Shown here piece after piece: positions 1 through 8,837 of a DNA stretch of 64,000 bases. The DNA lies in the NCBI GenBank assembly GCA_001770855.1, contig MESE01000081.1, positions 1-64,000 of the forward strand, given 5' to 3'. Below the pieces are notes generated by a model. The model saw only the letters and a list, made by a program, of their open reading frames with translations. It was not told the origin of the DNA and did no database searches. How positions within the stretch are numbered: position 1 is the stretch's first letter; each line of letters starts with the position of its first letter. Made by a program: the position numbers and the translations under genes. Origin of the DNA: Burkholderiales bacterium RIFCSPLOWO2_02_FULL_57_36. GTDB lineage: Bacteria; Pseudomonadota; Gammaproteobacteria; Burkholderiales; Burkholderiaceae_D.

Positions 1-1
1 G

Positions 2-985
2 TCGCTGCTGCCGCCAAGCAACTTCACGGGTAGCTTCACGCTCAAGGTCGTTGCCACCGCAACCGAAACCGCGACCGGCGAGACGATCGGCACCACAGCT
101 GATCTGGTAATTACCGTCAAGGCCGCGATGGCAACATTGCAAAGCCCGCTGGTGCTGGACTTGAATGGCGACGGCGTGCGCACCACCGCGCTGGGCGACA
201 CCGCAGGCACGTTCGACTTGATGAATACCGGCCATGCGGTGCGTTCCGGCTGGATCAGCGCCGACGATGCGTTCCTGGCGGTGGACCGCAACGGCAATGG
301 CAAAATCGACGATCGCAGCGAATTGTTCGGTGGGGCCATCGGCGAAGGCTTTGCGCAACTGCAGAGCTTCGACAGCAATGGCGATGGCGTGGTCAACCAG
401 CAAGACACCGGCTTCAGCAAGCTGCTGCTGTGGCAAGACAAGAACAGCAACCACGGCACCGATGCAGGAGAGCTCACATCGCTTAAGGATGCCGGCGTAG
501 CGTCGCTCAACACTGGCTACCAGGCCATCCCGGAGCTGCAGAACGGCAACCTGTTGCTGGAACGCAGTGTGGCGACTTGGGCCGATGGTCGTACGATGGA
601 CATGGTAGATGTGTACTTCCGCGTGGATCAACGACCGGTCACAGAACCGATCGTCGAAGTCAAACCGACAGTCCAGATAGGCGTACCATCGTCCGCGACC
701 ATTACGATCAGATCGCATGCGAAGGAAAAGCCAATCAAGGTAATGGGACCGCTGGGGCCGTTGTTCATGGCCAATGGCGTGGCCACGGCGGGCAAGCCGG
801 TCACTGATGCCGAGATGCCGGTCATCGATTGGAGTGCATCTGCAACCTCCGGACAAGGCAGTGTCAATGCTATATTGGGCGACGGTTCGGATAACAACTG
901 GATCACCGATTTCCTCGGAACCAAGGCGCAGCAAAAGGATTTAGCCAAGGCGACTGGGTTGAAAGTGACGCTGGGCGGGAAGTAA
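2..985 (+). CDS. C-terminal end of a large Ig-like / EF-hand-type surface protein (5' end outside window)
   Basis: The reading frame is open from base 2 to the TAA at 983-985, with no stop upstream, so this is the 3' end of a longer gene; the ATG at 128 is internal. The first ~40 residues read as the last strands of a bacterial Ig-like or cadherin-like repeat (FTLKVVATATET, then TADLVITV). Next comes a calcium-binding style module with DLNGDGV, DRNGNGKIDD and DSNGDGVVNQQD loops, of the kind seen near the C-termini of RTX-like and other large secreted proteins. A less conserved 100-residue tail ends in VTLGGK. I see no sortase or autotransporter barrel. The neighbouring TolC/HlyD/SecA-like genes suggest it is the exported client of that locus; this is inference from position. 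Confidence 0.8.
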   Translation, partial: SLLPPSNFTGSFTLKVVATATETATGETIGTTADLVITVKAAMATLQSPLVLDLNGDGVRTTALGDTAGTFDLMNTGHAVRSGWISADDAFLAVDRNGNGKIDDRSELFGGAIGEGFAQLQSFDSNGDGVVNQQDTGFSKLLLWQDKNSNHGTDAGELTSLKDAGVASLNTGYQAIPELQNGNLLLERSVATWADGRTMDMVDVYFRVDQRPVTEPIVEVKPTVQIGVPSSATITIRSHAKEKPIKVMGPLGPLFMANGVATAGKPVTDAEMPVIDWSASATSGQGSVNAILGDGSDNNWITDFLGTKAQQKDLAKATGLKVTLGGK

Positions 986-992
986 CAGACAT

Positions 993-1655
993 ATGACACC
1001 TACGAAATTCGGTTTAGTTTTTGCTTTTTTAGTAGTGCTGCTTCCAAGTAGTGGGATAGCGAAGTTGAATCTTGAACGCGCTGCAATCCTATTTCCTGAC
1101 CAGTACTTTGAGTTCACCGAGCCCATAGACCCCGGCACAGGTTGGTTTGCGCTCAAGGCGAGTAATGCGTCCTGGGAGCTTGTGCCGGTTCATTTACGCA
1201 GCATGCGGGTTGTTGTCAGGAATTTAGGCCAGGTGGAAGACATGAAGCTGGTATCAGATCAACCTGATGCGCTGTTTCTCCTAAGGCATTCGACTCTAAG
1301 AGCAGGTAAAGTCGAGACGCCGAGATTAGAATTGAAAGACAATCAGCTTCGACCACGTGATGGCCATGTGAACATTCAGTGGCGCGGGAAAGGTTATAGA
1401 TTTATTGAGAGCGGACTTGATGTCGAATTCGTCTCCGATAACACGAAAACCAGATTGGGTCAGTTACGAAAAGCGAATGACGACGAATATTACTCGTCGT
1501 TGGTTTGGGCAGGCGATCTCGACCGAGATGGTCAGCTCGATGTCATTGTTCAATACTCATCGTATGACACACAAAAAGTGTGTCTGTACCTTTCTAGTGT
1601 TGCTTCTCAAGGTAGTTTGGTTAAGGAAGTTTCATGCTGGTCGCAAGGGGGGTAG
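993..1655 (+). CDS. Putative secreted protein of unknown family, probably the 5' part of a disrupted gene
   Basis: A 220-residue reading frame starts 7 bases after the large surface protein and probably shares its transcript. Residues 1-23 form a clear signal peptide (MTPTKFGLVFAFLVVLLPSS, then GIA), so export to the periplasm or beyond is expected. The body is not a family I recognise. Near the C-terminus the motif AGDLDRDGQLDVIVQYSSYD looks like an FG-GAP or EF-hand-like Asp-rich loop, matching the calcium-binding style of the upstream protein. The stop at 1653-1655 is followed by sequence with strong coding character in shifted frames (next entry), so the native product was probably about 95 residues longer. 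Codon use and GC look lower than in the core genes, consistent with acquired DNA. Confidence 0.6.
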   Translation: MTPTKFGLVFAFLVVLLPSSGIAKLNLERAAILFPDQYFEFTEPIDPGTGWFALKASNASWELVPVHLRSMRVVVRNLGQVEDMKLVSDQPDALFLLRHSTLRAGKVETPRLELKDNQLRPRDGHVNIQWRGKGYRFIESGLDVEFVSDNTKTRLGQLRKANDDEYYSSLVWAGDLDRDGQLDVIVQYSSYDTQKVCLYLSSVASQGSLVKEVSCWSQGG

Positions 1656-1945
1656 TCTTGTTTTAGCTCGGAAGGTTGGGGTAACGCTTCATCAGCCCAA
1701 TACTCGACGCATATAGTCAGCGTTCTCTTTTCTTCAGAAAAAAAGCCACTTGCGCGAAGGCGACCGCTACTCGTTGCAGTTGGCCGGCGACGTTCCAGGG
1801 GAAATGTGACGACGGAAAGGTTGCAGCATTTTTATACGGGCCGATTCTATCCAAGAATGGCAAGGTCGGGCGAACGAAAATCACAGGATATTTTGACCGC
1901 TGGTATTACGATGCATGGGAAAAATGCCCAAAGGTGTGCAGCTGA
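1656..1945 (+). pseudogene. Out-of-frame remnant of the 3' end of the preceding secreted-protein gene
   Basis: This gap is not empty. Directly after the stop at 1653, the same frame continues with SSEGWGNASSAQYSTHI and stays open to a run of seven A at 1738-1744. From there the next frame reads SHLREGDRYSLQLAGDVPGE with strongly GC-ending codons up to 1806. A further +1 shift near 1801-1807 gives CDDGKVAAFLYGPILSKNG and a natural-looking end (WEKCPKVCS) at the TGA 1943-1945. One in-frame stop and two single-base insertions therefore explain the region. It is either a decaying gene or a set of sequencing/assembly errors; the A7 run is a typical error site. From 1946 to 2001 I see only the 3' flank of the convergent adaptor gene. 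Confidence 0.5.
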
Positions 1946-2001
1946 AGTAGTTTCACTGCAGCTGATTTTGCTAGCATTTTTAGGCATTTTATTTTAGGCG
2001 C

Positions 2002-2895
2002 TTATAAATTCGCCGGCCGTTTGACGGGCTTGTTCTCCGGCTTGTTTTCTTTAGGCGCAACTGGCGCCTCCGCCCCAATCGGAAACTCCGCTCGACACTT
2101 CACCCCCGCCGGCACATCCAGCTTCGGATTGCCAATCTCCAGAAATACACCAAACGTGCCGCTGGCCGCATCCACCACCTTGTCGATGATCTTGACTTTG
2201 CCGACATAGCGTCCGCCTACCGGCGCTTCCGGATTGACGTTGACGTTCATGCCGGCCTTGACCTTGCCGAACACCGCCATCGGCAAGATCACATGCACGC
2301 GCAGCGGATCGAGCTGCGCCAATTTCAGGATTGCCTTCTTCTGACCGCCGGGTTCGACGATTTCACCGGGATACAAAAATTGATTGACCACCACACCGTC
2401 GAACGGGCTACGGATGGTGCGCAAGTTCAGCAGGCTGCTTTGTTGCTGCCACTCGTGCTTCGCCATTTGTTTATTTTCTTGCGCCAGCTGCAGTTCGGAT
2501 TCCGCCAATTTCATTTCGCTTTCCGCTTCATCACGTTCTTGCGCCGTCATGAAATTCTGCGTATGCATATCGCGCCGACGTTGATACTTGCGTTTAGAAA
2601 ACTCGATCTTGCTCTCGGCGGTTTTGGAGGGCGCGGTCATTTCCGATTTAAAGCGTGCCAAGGCAGTCGCCGCCGATTCCGCTTTTGATTCCAGGGTTGC
2701 TACTACCTGTCCTTTCGCAACCTTGTCTCCTCTGCGTACATGGACCTTGTCGAGCAGCCCGATAACCGGACTACTGACATCTACGGTTTGCATGGGTTCG
2801 ATCAGGCAATCGAACGTAGTCGCGGCATGAATATTCGTGAAGGCTATTGATGCGAGGAAACTAAAGGAAATAACGAATACGGGTTTGAAATTCAT
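2002..2895 (-). CDS. RND/HlyD-type periplasmic adaptor protein
   Basis: A 297-residue membrane-fusion (periplasmic adaptor) protein. Residues 1-25 are a signal peptide ending near NIHA. The split lipoyl (barrel-sandwich) domain is recognised by VSSPVIGLLDKVHVRRGDKV before a central helical hairpin (about residues 65-150, rich in E, K and Q) and SPFDGVVVNQFLYPGEIV after it. A beta-barrel segment follows (LDPLRVHVILPMAVFG). The tail is Lys/Pro-rich. Such adaptors link an inner-membrane transporter to a TolC-type channel. No RND pump or ABC ATPase is encoded nearby; the gene is divergent from the TolC-type gene and separated from it by about 300 bases, so it probably works with that locus. It is short (usual family length 350-450) and lacks a visible membrane-proximal domain. 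Confidence 0.85.
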   Translation of the reverse strand: MNFKPVFVISFSFLASIAFTNIHAATTFDCLIEPMQTVDVSSPVIGLLDKVHVRRGDKVAKGQVVATLESKAESAATALARFKSEMTAPSKTAESKIEFSKRKYQRRRDMHTQNFMTAQERDEAESEMKLAESELQLAQENKQMAKHEWQQQSSLLNLRTIRSPFDGVVVNQFLYPGEIVEPGGQKKAILKLAQLDPLRVHVILPMAVFGKVKAGMNVNVNPEAPVGGRYVGKVKIIDKVVDAASGTFGVFLEIGNPKLDVPAGVKCRAEFPIGAEAPVAPKENKPENKPVKRPANL

Positions 2896-3196
2896 TGTTG
2901 AAATTCTGAATCATTGATAAAAAAATTAACTATTGTGAAGTGTTGTATTGAGTGTTGCTAAATATCAAAGTTTATCGATGGTAGCGCAGAATGCTTGATA
3001 AAATTCAAATAGTTTTAGCATCGTAATAGTTTTCTTGAATTAACCGCCAAGTTTATGACAGGACAGGTCAAATAAAAACAAAAATCCTGTCTTCCATCGA
3101 TATGATGCGGCCACAGGCGGCATTGCTCATGCAAGTCTTGAGATGATTGCTGCCTGTAATAAGCGTTGATAAGTGGCACTGAAAAACGCGATATTT
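2896..3196. promoter_or_regulatory. AT-rich divergent intergenic region with a 7-bp inverted repeat
   Basis: About 300 bases lie between the divergent adaptor gene and the TolC-type gene, so promoters for both should be here. The stretch is markedly AT-rich compared with its flanks. A perfect inverted repeat, GACAGGA (3057-3063) and TCCTGTC (3085-3091), is separated by 21 A-rich bases. It could be an operator or a weak hairpin. I cannot assign convincing -35/-10 boxes by eye and see no coding sequence. Confidence 0.4.
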
Positions 3197-4615
3197 ATGG
3201 AGAGAAGTTTGTCGTATCTAAGCTGTTTTGTCCGGTGTGCGGTTGTGGCAAGTATTGGCCTTGCAGTGGTTCCCGTCCAGGCGCTATCGCTCGCCGATGC
3301 TGTTCTGCTGGCACGGCAATCCGACCCGACCTATTTAAGCGCAAAGGCAAACCTTTCCGCATCACGCGAGCGCTCCGGGCAAGCGGTTGCCAACCATCTT
3401 CCACAAATCTCCGTGACTGCAAATACCAATGCAAACCGGCGTACCTATGACACGCGGGATTCACCATTTCCTGCAGCGAAAGACGAATACAACAGTAAGA
3501 GCGCTCAGCTCAGTGTCACGCAACCGTTATGGCGCAGCGCGAACCGTATTGCGATTATTCAAGCGGATGCCGCTGTTGCGCAGGCTGATTTCCAGCTTGC
3601 AGCGGCAGAACAGGATTTGCTGATACGTTTGGTGCAAGCGTGGTTCGACGTCATGCTGGCGCGCGACATTGTCGCCTTTACTGAAAGGCAGTCCGATGCA
3701 ATGAAATTTCAGTGGCAGCAGACGACGCATGGAGCCGGACTAGGGCTGGCTACTGTAACGGCGGTGGAGGAGGCGCGTACAAAACATGATCAGGCAATAG
3801 CAGACCATGCCATCGCAGAAACCGATCAAAGTATCAAGCTTGCCGTCCTGGAGCAAATTATCGGACCCGTGTCGCGTTTGAGTCCGCCTTTGCTGTCGGA
3901 TGATTTTATCCAAGCCGATTTTCGTTCCGGCACATTGGAAGATTTGCTCAGCCATGCTGAAGCAGCCAGTCCGGCGATACTGGCTGCTTCCCGTGCGCTC
4001 GATGCGGCCACCGAAGAGATCCGCAAACAGCGCGCAGGACATGAGCCGACACTGGATATCGTCGCAACCTATGGCCGCAATGGCCAGGGTGCGGGCTCTT
4101 TTCCGGGGCAAAACGGTTATGACATCAATCAGCGTGCAATCGGATTTCAGTTGAACATTCCGTTGTATTCCGGAGGCGGGCAAAGTGCCAAAGTCAGAGA
4201 AGCGGTCGCGCTTCGCGAAAAGGCAATGCAGGACCTGGAGTCCGCCCGAAGAAATGCGCGCTTGGCGGGCAAGCAGGCGTGGTTCGGCTGGCAAGCCGGC
4301 AATGCGCGAAAGACTGCGGCTCTGCAATCGGTAAAGTATTCAGTGGTTGCGTTAAAAGCGTCCACGACCGGAAAACTGAATGAAGTGAAAACCGAGTTGG
4401 ATGTGTTGCAGGCGCGACAGCAAATGTACAGCTCGCTACGGGACCTGCAAAAGGCGCGCTATGAAATGATTACCAGTCATTTAAAACTCAAGGCAGTCGT
4501 CGGCCAACTTATCGATGCTGATCTGGTCGCTCTGGATAAATGGTTTGTCAGTTACGAAAGCAGAACCGCCGACAGCTCAAGGTTGCAGCATAAAACAGAA
4601 CCGCGCACGCGATGA
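3197..4615 (+). CDS. TolC-family outer membrane channel protein
   Basis: Outer-membrane efflux protein of the TolC/OEP family, 472 residues from the ATG chosen; an in-frame GTG at 3173 would add 8 residues and neither start has a clear ribosome binding site. A signal peptide (MERSLSYLSCFVRCAVVASI, ending near VQA) is followed by the first OEP repeat, beginning LADAVLLARQSDPTYLSAKA, with the usual SVTQPLW segment, then the second repeat with FQLNIPLYSGGG and long Ala/Gln/Arg-rich helices. The family forms a trimeric beta-barrel with a periplasmic alpha tunnel and receives substrates from HlyD-type adaptors. Its position ahead of two HlyD-containing inner-membrane proteins and a SecA-like motor makes it the likely exit pore of this export locus. 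The C-terminal tail is basic. Confidence 0.9.
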   Translation: MERSLSYLSCFVRCAVVASIGLAVVPVQALSLADAVLLARQSDPTYLSAKANLSASRERSGQAVANHLPQISVTANTNANRRTYDTRDSPFPAAKDEYNSKSAQLSVTQPLWRSANRIAIIQADAAVAQADFQLAAAEQDLLIRLVQAWFDVMLARDIVAFTERQSDAMKFQWQQTTHGAGLGLATVTAVEEARTKHDQAIADHAIAETDQSIKLAVLEQIIGPVSRLSPPLLSDDFIQADFRSGTLEDLLSHAEAASPAILAASRALDAATEEIRKQRAGHEPTLDIVATYGRNGQGAGSFPGQNGYDINQRAIGFQLNIPLYSGGGQSAKVREAVALREKAMQDLESARRNARLAGKQAWFGWQAGNARKTAALQSVKYSVVALKASTTGKLNEVKTELDVLQARQQMYSSLRDLQKARYEMITSHLKLKAVVGQLIDADLVALDKWFVSYESRTADSSRLQHKTEPRTR

Positions 4616-4742
4616 GATATGACGAGAGAAATTTGGTGATCGTTGCAGGATCAAGAGCGTTCCAAATGCAGCAATGCGTCGATCATTGTTGCAGCAAACC
4701 TGCCATGGAAATGAGCCGGCCTTTAGGTGGGAGTATTACGCG

Positions 4743-6680
4743 ATGGCATTGAGTTCAGTCGAACAAGACGACAGCAGCGCAGGAAGCTGGTCTGTCGAAA
4801 GCGACGCTGATATATGGCGCTCATTCGCTGCGCCTACGAGCGACGCACAGTTTTGCCAGGCATGGCTTGCATTACTGTGTCGCCAACTTCCGGATGTCTC
4901 GGCCGGTGTCGTGTTGTTGCAATCGACCGAGGCCAACACATTTTTACCGGTAGCAGTATGGCCGGATGTGGTGCGCGATCTGGCGTTTCTCAGCAAGGTC
5001 GCGGAGCGCGCGTTGATGGAAGGGCGCGGGGTGGTGCACCACCCCAGCGATCCGGCGCACCGGGACGGAAAAGAGGACCGGAGGCAGAGGAGAGAAAAGC
5101 GAGGCGGAGAAAAAGAACGACGGCGCATTCACGTTGCCTATCCTGCCGAAGTGGCGAATCGCATGGTTGGTGCCGTCGTGCTGGAAGCAGCAGTCCGTCC
5201 CGAAGGAGAAATTCACGCATTGCTGCGCCAGTTGCACTGGGGCGTTGCATGGTTGCACGACTTGTTTCATCGCCGCGAACTGGCAAGCATCGAAGGCAAG
5301 GGTGAGCGCATCGGTTCAGTCATGGAGGTGCTGGCCACTGCGTTACGCCGCGGCCGTTTGCAGCAAATTCTGTTTGACGTTTCCAATCACATCGCACGTC
5401 ATCTTGGCTGTTCGCGAACGTCCATCGGTTTGGTAACCGATGGCACAGTGCGGGTTGCGGCTTTGTCGAACGCCGCCTGGTTCGAGAAAAATGCCGGCAT
5501 CATGAAGCTATATGTGGCGGCGATGGAAGACGTTTGTGACAAACTGACGCCGATTGCCTATCAGCGCCCCGAAGGGGCTGAATCCGTGGCGGGCGTGGTG
5601 CAAGACTCCGCACACGCCCGTCTGGTGCGCGAAAGCGGCGCTCAATCGATCCTGTCGATGCCCCTCTTGCTCGGTGCGGAATGCGTTGGAATACTGACGC
5701 TGGAGCGCGATACCGGCGCCGGATTCAACGATGCCGAACAGATTTGGCTGGACACGCTCACCAGTCTGTTGCCCGCGGTAATTGACCAGAAGCGCACAGC
5801 CGAACGCGGTTATATCGCGCGCATACGCGACGATACACGCAAGTTGATGGAGCGCTTGTTCGGGCCGCGTTATCTGATCTGGAAATTCAGTGCGTCGTTG
5901 TTGCTGATTTCATTGATGGTGCTGACAATGGCCGATATCGATTACCGGGTGTCGGCCAAAACCGTGGTTGAGGGCGAATTGCAGCGGGCCGCCGTTGCGC
6001 CTTTCGAGAGCTTTGTGGCGGCGAGTTATGTGCGAGCCGGCGACACCGTTAAACAGGGCCAGGTCCTGTGTCTGCTTGACGATCGCGATTTGAAGCTGGA
6101 GCAACACAAGTGGAACAGCGAGCGCGAGCAGCACAGCCGCAAGCTGCGCGAAGCGATGGCCAACCACGAGTTGGCGGCGGTACAGATTCTTGGTGCGCAG
6201 GTGCAGCAGGCCGAGGCGCAACTGGCTTTGGTAACCGACCGTTTGACTCGCGTGAAAATCACTGCACCGTTTGATGGCGTCATTATTTCCGGCGACTTGA
6301 GTCAGTTGATCGGTTCACCCGTGGAGCCTGGCAAGAAATTGTTCGAGATTGCACCGTTGCATGCCTACCGCGTGATCCTTCAGGTCGATGAACGCGAGAT
6401 GCGGCATGTCAAACTGGGACAGACAGGGAGGCTGATGATTTCCGGTGTGGTCGGCGACCCGATCCCGCTCAGCGTCAGCAAGATAACGCCGGTCGCCACC
6501 GCGCAGGACGGACGCAATTTCTTCCGCGTCGAAGCCAAGCTCGAGCAGGCCCCAATGCATCTGCGTCCCGGCATGGAAGGAATCGGCAAGGTCAACGCCG
6601 GCGAGCGCCGCTTGTGGTGGGTGCTGACGCACTCCTTCACCGACTGGCTGCGGCTGTCGTTGTGGACCTGGCTCCCATAG
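4743..6680 (+). CDS. GAF-domain membrane protein with HlyD-type periplasmic adaptor domain
   Basis: A 645-residue fusion. The start is the ATG at 4743, preceded by a GGTGGGAG ribosome binding site; an upstream in-frame ATG at 4674 has no such site. Residues ~35-175 look like a divergent GAF-like domain interrupted by a very charged insertion at ~105-128 (Asp/Arg/Lys/Glu). Residues ~195-350 are a clearer GAF domain (SILSMPLLLGAECVGILTLE). One membrane helix follows at ~378-397. The periplasmic part has a lipoyl half (VAPFESFVAASYVRAGDTV), a short coiled coil (~450-505), and APFDGVIISGDLSQLIG. The layout puts a small-molecule or signal sensor in the cytoplasm joined to a TolC-docking adaptor in the periplasm. 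It is followed after 9 bases by the M50 fusion. Confidence 0.85.
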   Translation: MALSSVEQDDSSAGSWSVESDADIWRSFAAPTSDAQFCQAWLALLCRQLPDVSAGVVLLQSTEANTFLPVAVWPDVVRDLAFLSKVAERALMEGRGVVHHPSDPAHRDGKEDRRQRREKRGGEKERRRIHVAYPAEVANRMVGAVVLEAAVRPEGEIHALLRQLHWGVAWLHDLFHRRELASIEGKGERIGSVMEVLATALRRGRLQQILFDVSNHIARHLGCSRTSIGLVTDGTVRVAALSNAAWFEKNAGIMKLYVAAMEDVCDKLTPIAYQRPEGAESVAGVVQDSAHARLVRESGAQSILSMPLLLGAECVGILTLERDTGAGFNDAEQIWLDTLTSLLPAVIDQKRTAERGYIARIRDDTRKLMERLFGPRYLIWKFSASLLLISLMVLTMADIDYRVSAKTVVEGELQRAAVAPFESFVAASYVRAGDTVKQGQVLCLLDDRDLKLEQHKWNSEREQHSRKLREAMANHELAAVQILGAQVQQAEAQLALVTDRLTRVKITAPFDGVIISGDLSQLIGSPVEPGKKLFEIAPLHAYRVILQVDEREMRHVKLGQTGRLMISGVVGDPIPLSVSKITPVATAQDGRNFFRVEAKLEQAPMHLRPGMEGIGKVNAGERRLWWVLTHSFTDWLRLSLWTWLP

Positions 6681-6689
6681 GCCGCGCGC

Positions 6690-8837
6690 ATGGGACGTTC
6701 CGTTTTCAGTCAATCGTGGCATAGCGCAGCCGAATTGCGGCCGCGGCTCCTTTCGCATGCGCGCATTTTTCCGCACACCTATCGCGGACAACGCTGGTAC
6801 GTGTTGCAAGACTCGACCGGAGGACGCTATCACCGATTGTCCCCCGGCGCCTACCTGCTGGTCAGCCGGATGGATGGCAGCCGCACGGTTCAGGACTTGT
6901 GGGATGAAGCCTGCCGCGCAGGCGGCGATCAAATTCCAACTCAGGACGAAGTAGTGGAATTGATGATGCAGCTCCATTCGAACGATCTGCTGCATTGCGA
7001 CGTGACGCCGGATGCCGCGGAATTGTTCGAACGCTATAACAAGAAGCGCAAACAGAAATGGAAACAATGGCTCACCAATCCGATGAGCCTGCGCATACCG
7101 CTGATCAACCCGGATGCTTTTCTGACTTACTGGGTCGGCCGCCTAGCCTGGATATTTGACCGGCGTGGTGCGCTGCTCTGGTTTGCCATGGTGCTGCCGG
7201 CGTTGGTGCTGGCCGGATTGAACTGGACCGAGTTGACCGAAAATCTTTCGGATCGGGTGCTGGCGACCGACAATCTGGTGCTCCTGATACTGGTATTTCC
7301 GCTCGTGAAGGCATTGCATGAATTAGGCCATGGTTTTGCAACCAAGGTGTGGGGCGGTTCAGTTCATGAAATGGGGATCATGTTCCTGATATTCGCACCG
7401 GTGCCGTACGTCGACGCCTCGGCTGCTTCAGCATTCCGCTCCAAGCGTCAGCGTGTCATCGTGGGTGCCGCCGGCATGCTGGCCGAGTTGTTTGTCGCCG
7501 CAATCGCGATGTATGTCTGGGTGTCGGTTGAGCCAGGTACGGTGCGCGCCATTGCATTCAACGTGATGCTGATCGCAGGTGTCTCCACCATCGTCGTCAA
7601 CGGCAATCCATTGCTGCGCTACGACGGGTATTACATCCTGTGCGACTTGATCGAGATTCCCAACCTCGGGCAGCGCGGGACGCGCTACCTGACTTATCTT
7701 TCCGATCGCTATCTGTTTGGCGCGACCGAACTCGAATCGGTGGACGAAACACCGTCCGAAAAACGCTGGCTGGCAGGTTACAACATCACATCCTGGTTTT
7801 ACAAAGTATTTATCACGGTCTCGATTATCATTTTTGTCGCTGGTGAGTTTTTCATCTTTGGTGTGCTGCTTGCCATGTGGAGCGCCTTCGGTCTGTTTGT
7901 AATGCCGCTGTGGAAGGCCGGCAAGCACCTGCTGGAAAGCCCGACATTGCATCGGCATCGTGGGCGTGCCGTCAAGTTGACGATCGGAGTCATCGCACTG
8001 TTTTTCCTGTTCATCAGCGCGGTGCCGGCGCCGTTGCGGACCCAGGCCGAAGGTGTCGTGTGGCTGCCCGATCAGGCATTGGTAAGGGCCGGCGTGAATG
8101 GGTACTTCGATCGCTGGCTGGCAACGCCGGGATCGCAGGTGCGCCGCGGAACACCGCTGCTCCAGATGGCGGATCCGCTGCTGGCAGCGGAACTGGCGGT
8201 GGCTCGCGCCAAGGTGACCGAGATGGAGGCACGATACGGCGTTGAACAATTCGTGAGGCCGGTGGAAGCCGATGTCATCCGCCAACAACTCGAACATGAA
8301 CAACGTTCACTGGAACGCATCAGCGAGCGTTACGCACGTCTGACCGTTTATAGTCAGATCGATGGCGTGCTGACTGTCTCGAATGAGCAAGACATGAACG
8401 GACAATATTTCAAGCAAGGCGAATTGCTCGGTTACATGCTGGACCGGAAGCAGTTGATTGCGCGCGTCGCCATCCTGCAGGAAAACATCGGTTTGGTGCG
8501 CCAAGGTCTCAAGAACGTGGAGCTGCGATTTGCCGATGCGGTGCCCAGCACCTACCCGGTATCGGTGCTGCGCGAGGTACCAAGCGGACTGGAAGAATTG
8601 CCGACCGCAGCACTCGGACCGAACGGCGGCGGCTTCATTCCAATCGATCCGAACGACAGCAAGGGCCTTAAAACGTTGGAGCGGGTGTTCTATGTCGATC
8701 TCAGTTTGCCGGTCGAAGCCATTCCCAGTGCATTCGGCGGCCGTGTCTTCGTCAGATTCAATCACGCCGGAGAGCCATTATTGAGCCAATGGCATCGTCG
8801 TCTGCGGCAACTATTCCTGAGTCGATTCCATGTCTAA
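6690..8837 (+). CDS. PqqD-like / M50 site-2-protease / HlyD fusion membrane protein
   Basis: A 715-residue three-part protein. Residues ~25-105 resemble a PqqD-like winged-helix fold (YVLQDSTGGRYHRLSP, then DLWDEA), a fold that can bind peptides. Residues ~150-450 are a polytopic M50 metalloprotease with the zinc motif HELGH at 210-214 and NGNPLLRYDGYY at 304-315 supplying the conserved Asp. After further helices, residues ~455-715 form a HlyD-like adaptor (VRAGVNGYFDRWL, a coiled coil around 495-560, then VYSQIDGVLTVSNEQDMNGQ). The catalytic residues are intact, so proteolysis within the membrane is possible. The same fold combination is known from peptide-export loci, but here it sits with a SecA paralogue. 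The SecA-like start overlaps its last 8 bases. Confidence 0.88.
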   Translation: MGRSVFSQSWHSAAELRPRLLSHARIFPHTYRGQRWYVLQDSTGGRYHRLSPGAYLLVSRMDGSRTVQDLWDEACRAGGDQIPTQDEVVELMMQLHSNDLLHCDVTPDAAELFERYNKKRKQKWKQWLTNPMSLRIPLINPDAFLTYWVGRLAWIFDRRGALLWFAMVLPALVLAGLNWTELTENLSDRVLATDNLVLLILVFPLVKALHELGHGFATKVWGGSVHEMGIMFLIFAPVPYVDASAASAFRSKRQRVIVGAAGMLAELFVAAIAMYVWVSVEPGTVRAIAFNVMLIAGVSTIVVNGNPLLRYDGYYILCDLIEIPNLGQRGTRYLTYLSDRYLFGATELESVDETPSEKRWLAGYNITSWFYKVFITVSIIIFVAGEFFIFGVLLAMWSAFGLFVMPLWKAGKHLLESPTLHRHRGRAVKLTIGVIALFFLFISAVPAPLRTQAEGVVWLPDQALVRAGVNGYFDRWLATPGSQVRRGTPLLQMADPLLAAELAVARAKVTEMEARYGVEQFVRPVEADVIRQQLEHEQRSLERISERYARLTVYSQIDGVLTVSNEQDMNGQYFKQGELLGYMLDRKQLIARVAILQENIGLVRQGLKNVELRFADAVPSTYPVSVLREVPSGLEELPTAALGPNGGGFIPIDPNDSKGLKTLERVFYVDLSLPVEAIPSAFGGRVFVRFNHAGEPLLSQWHRRLRQLFLSRFHV

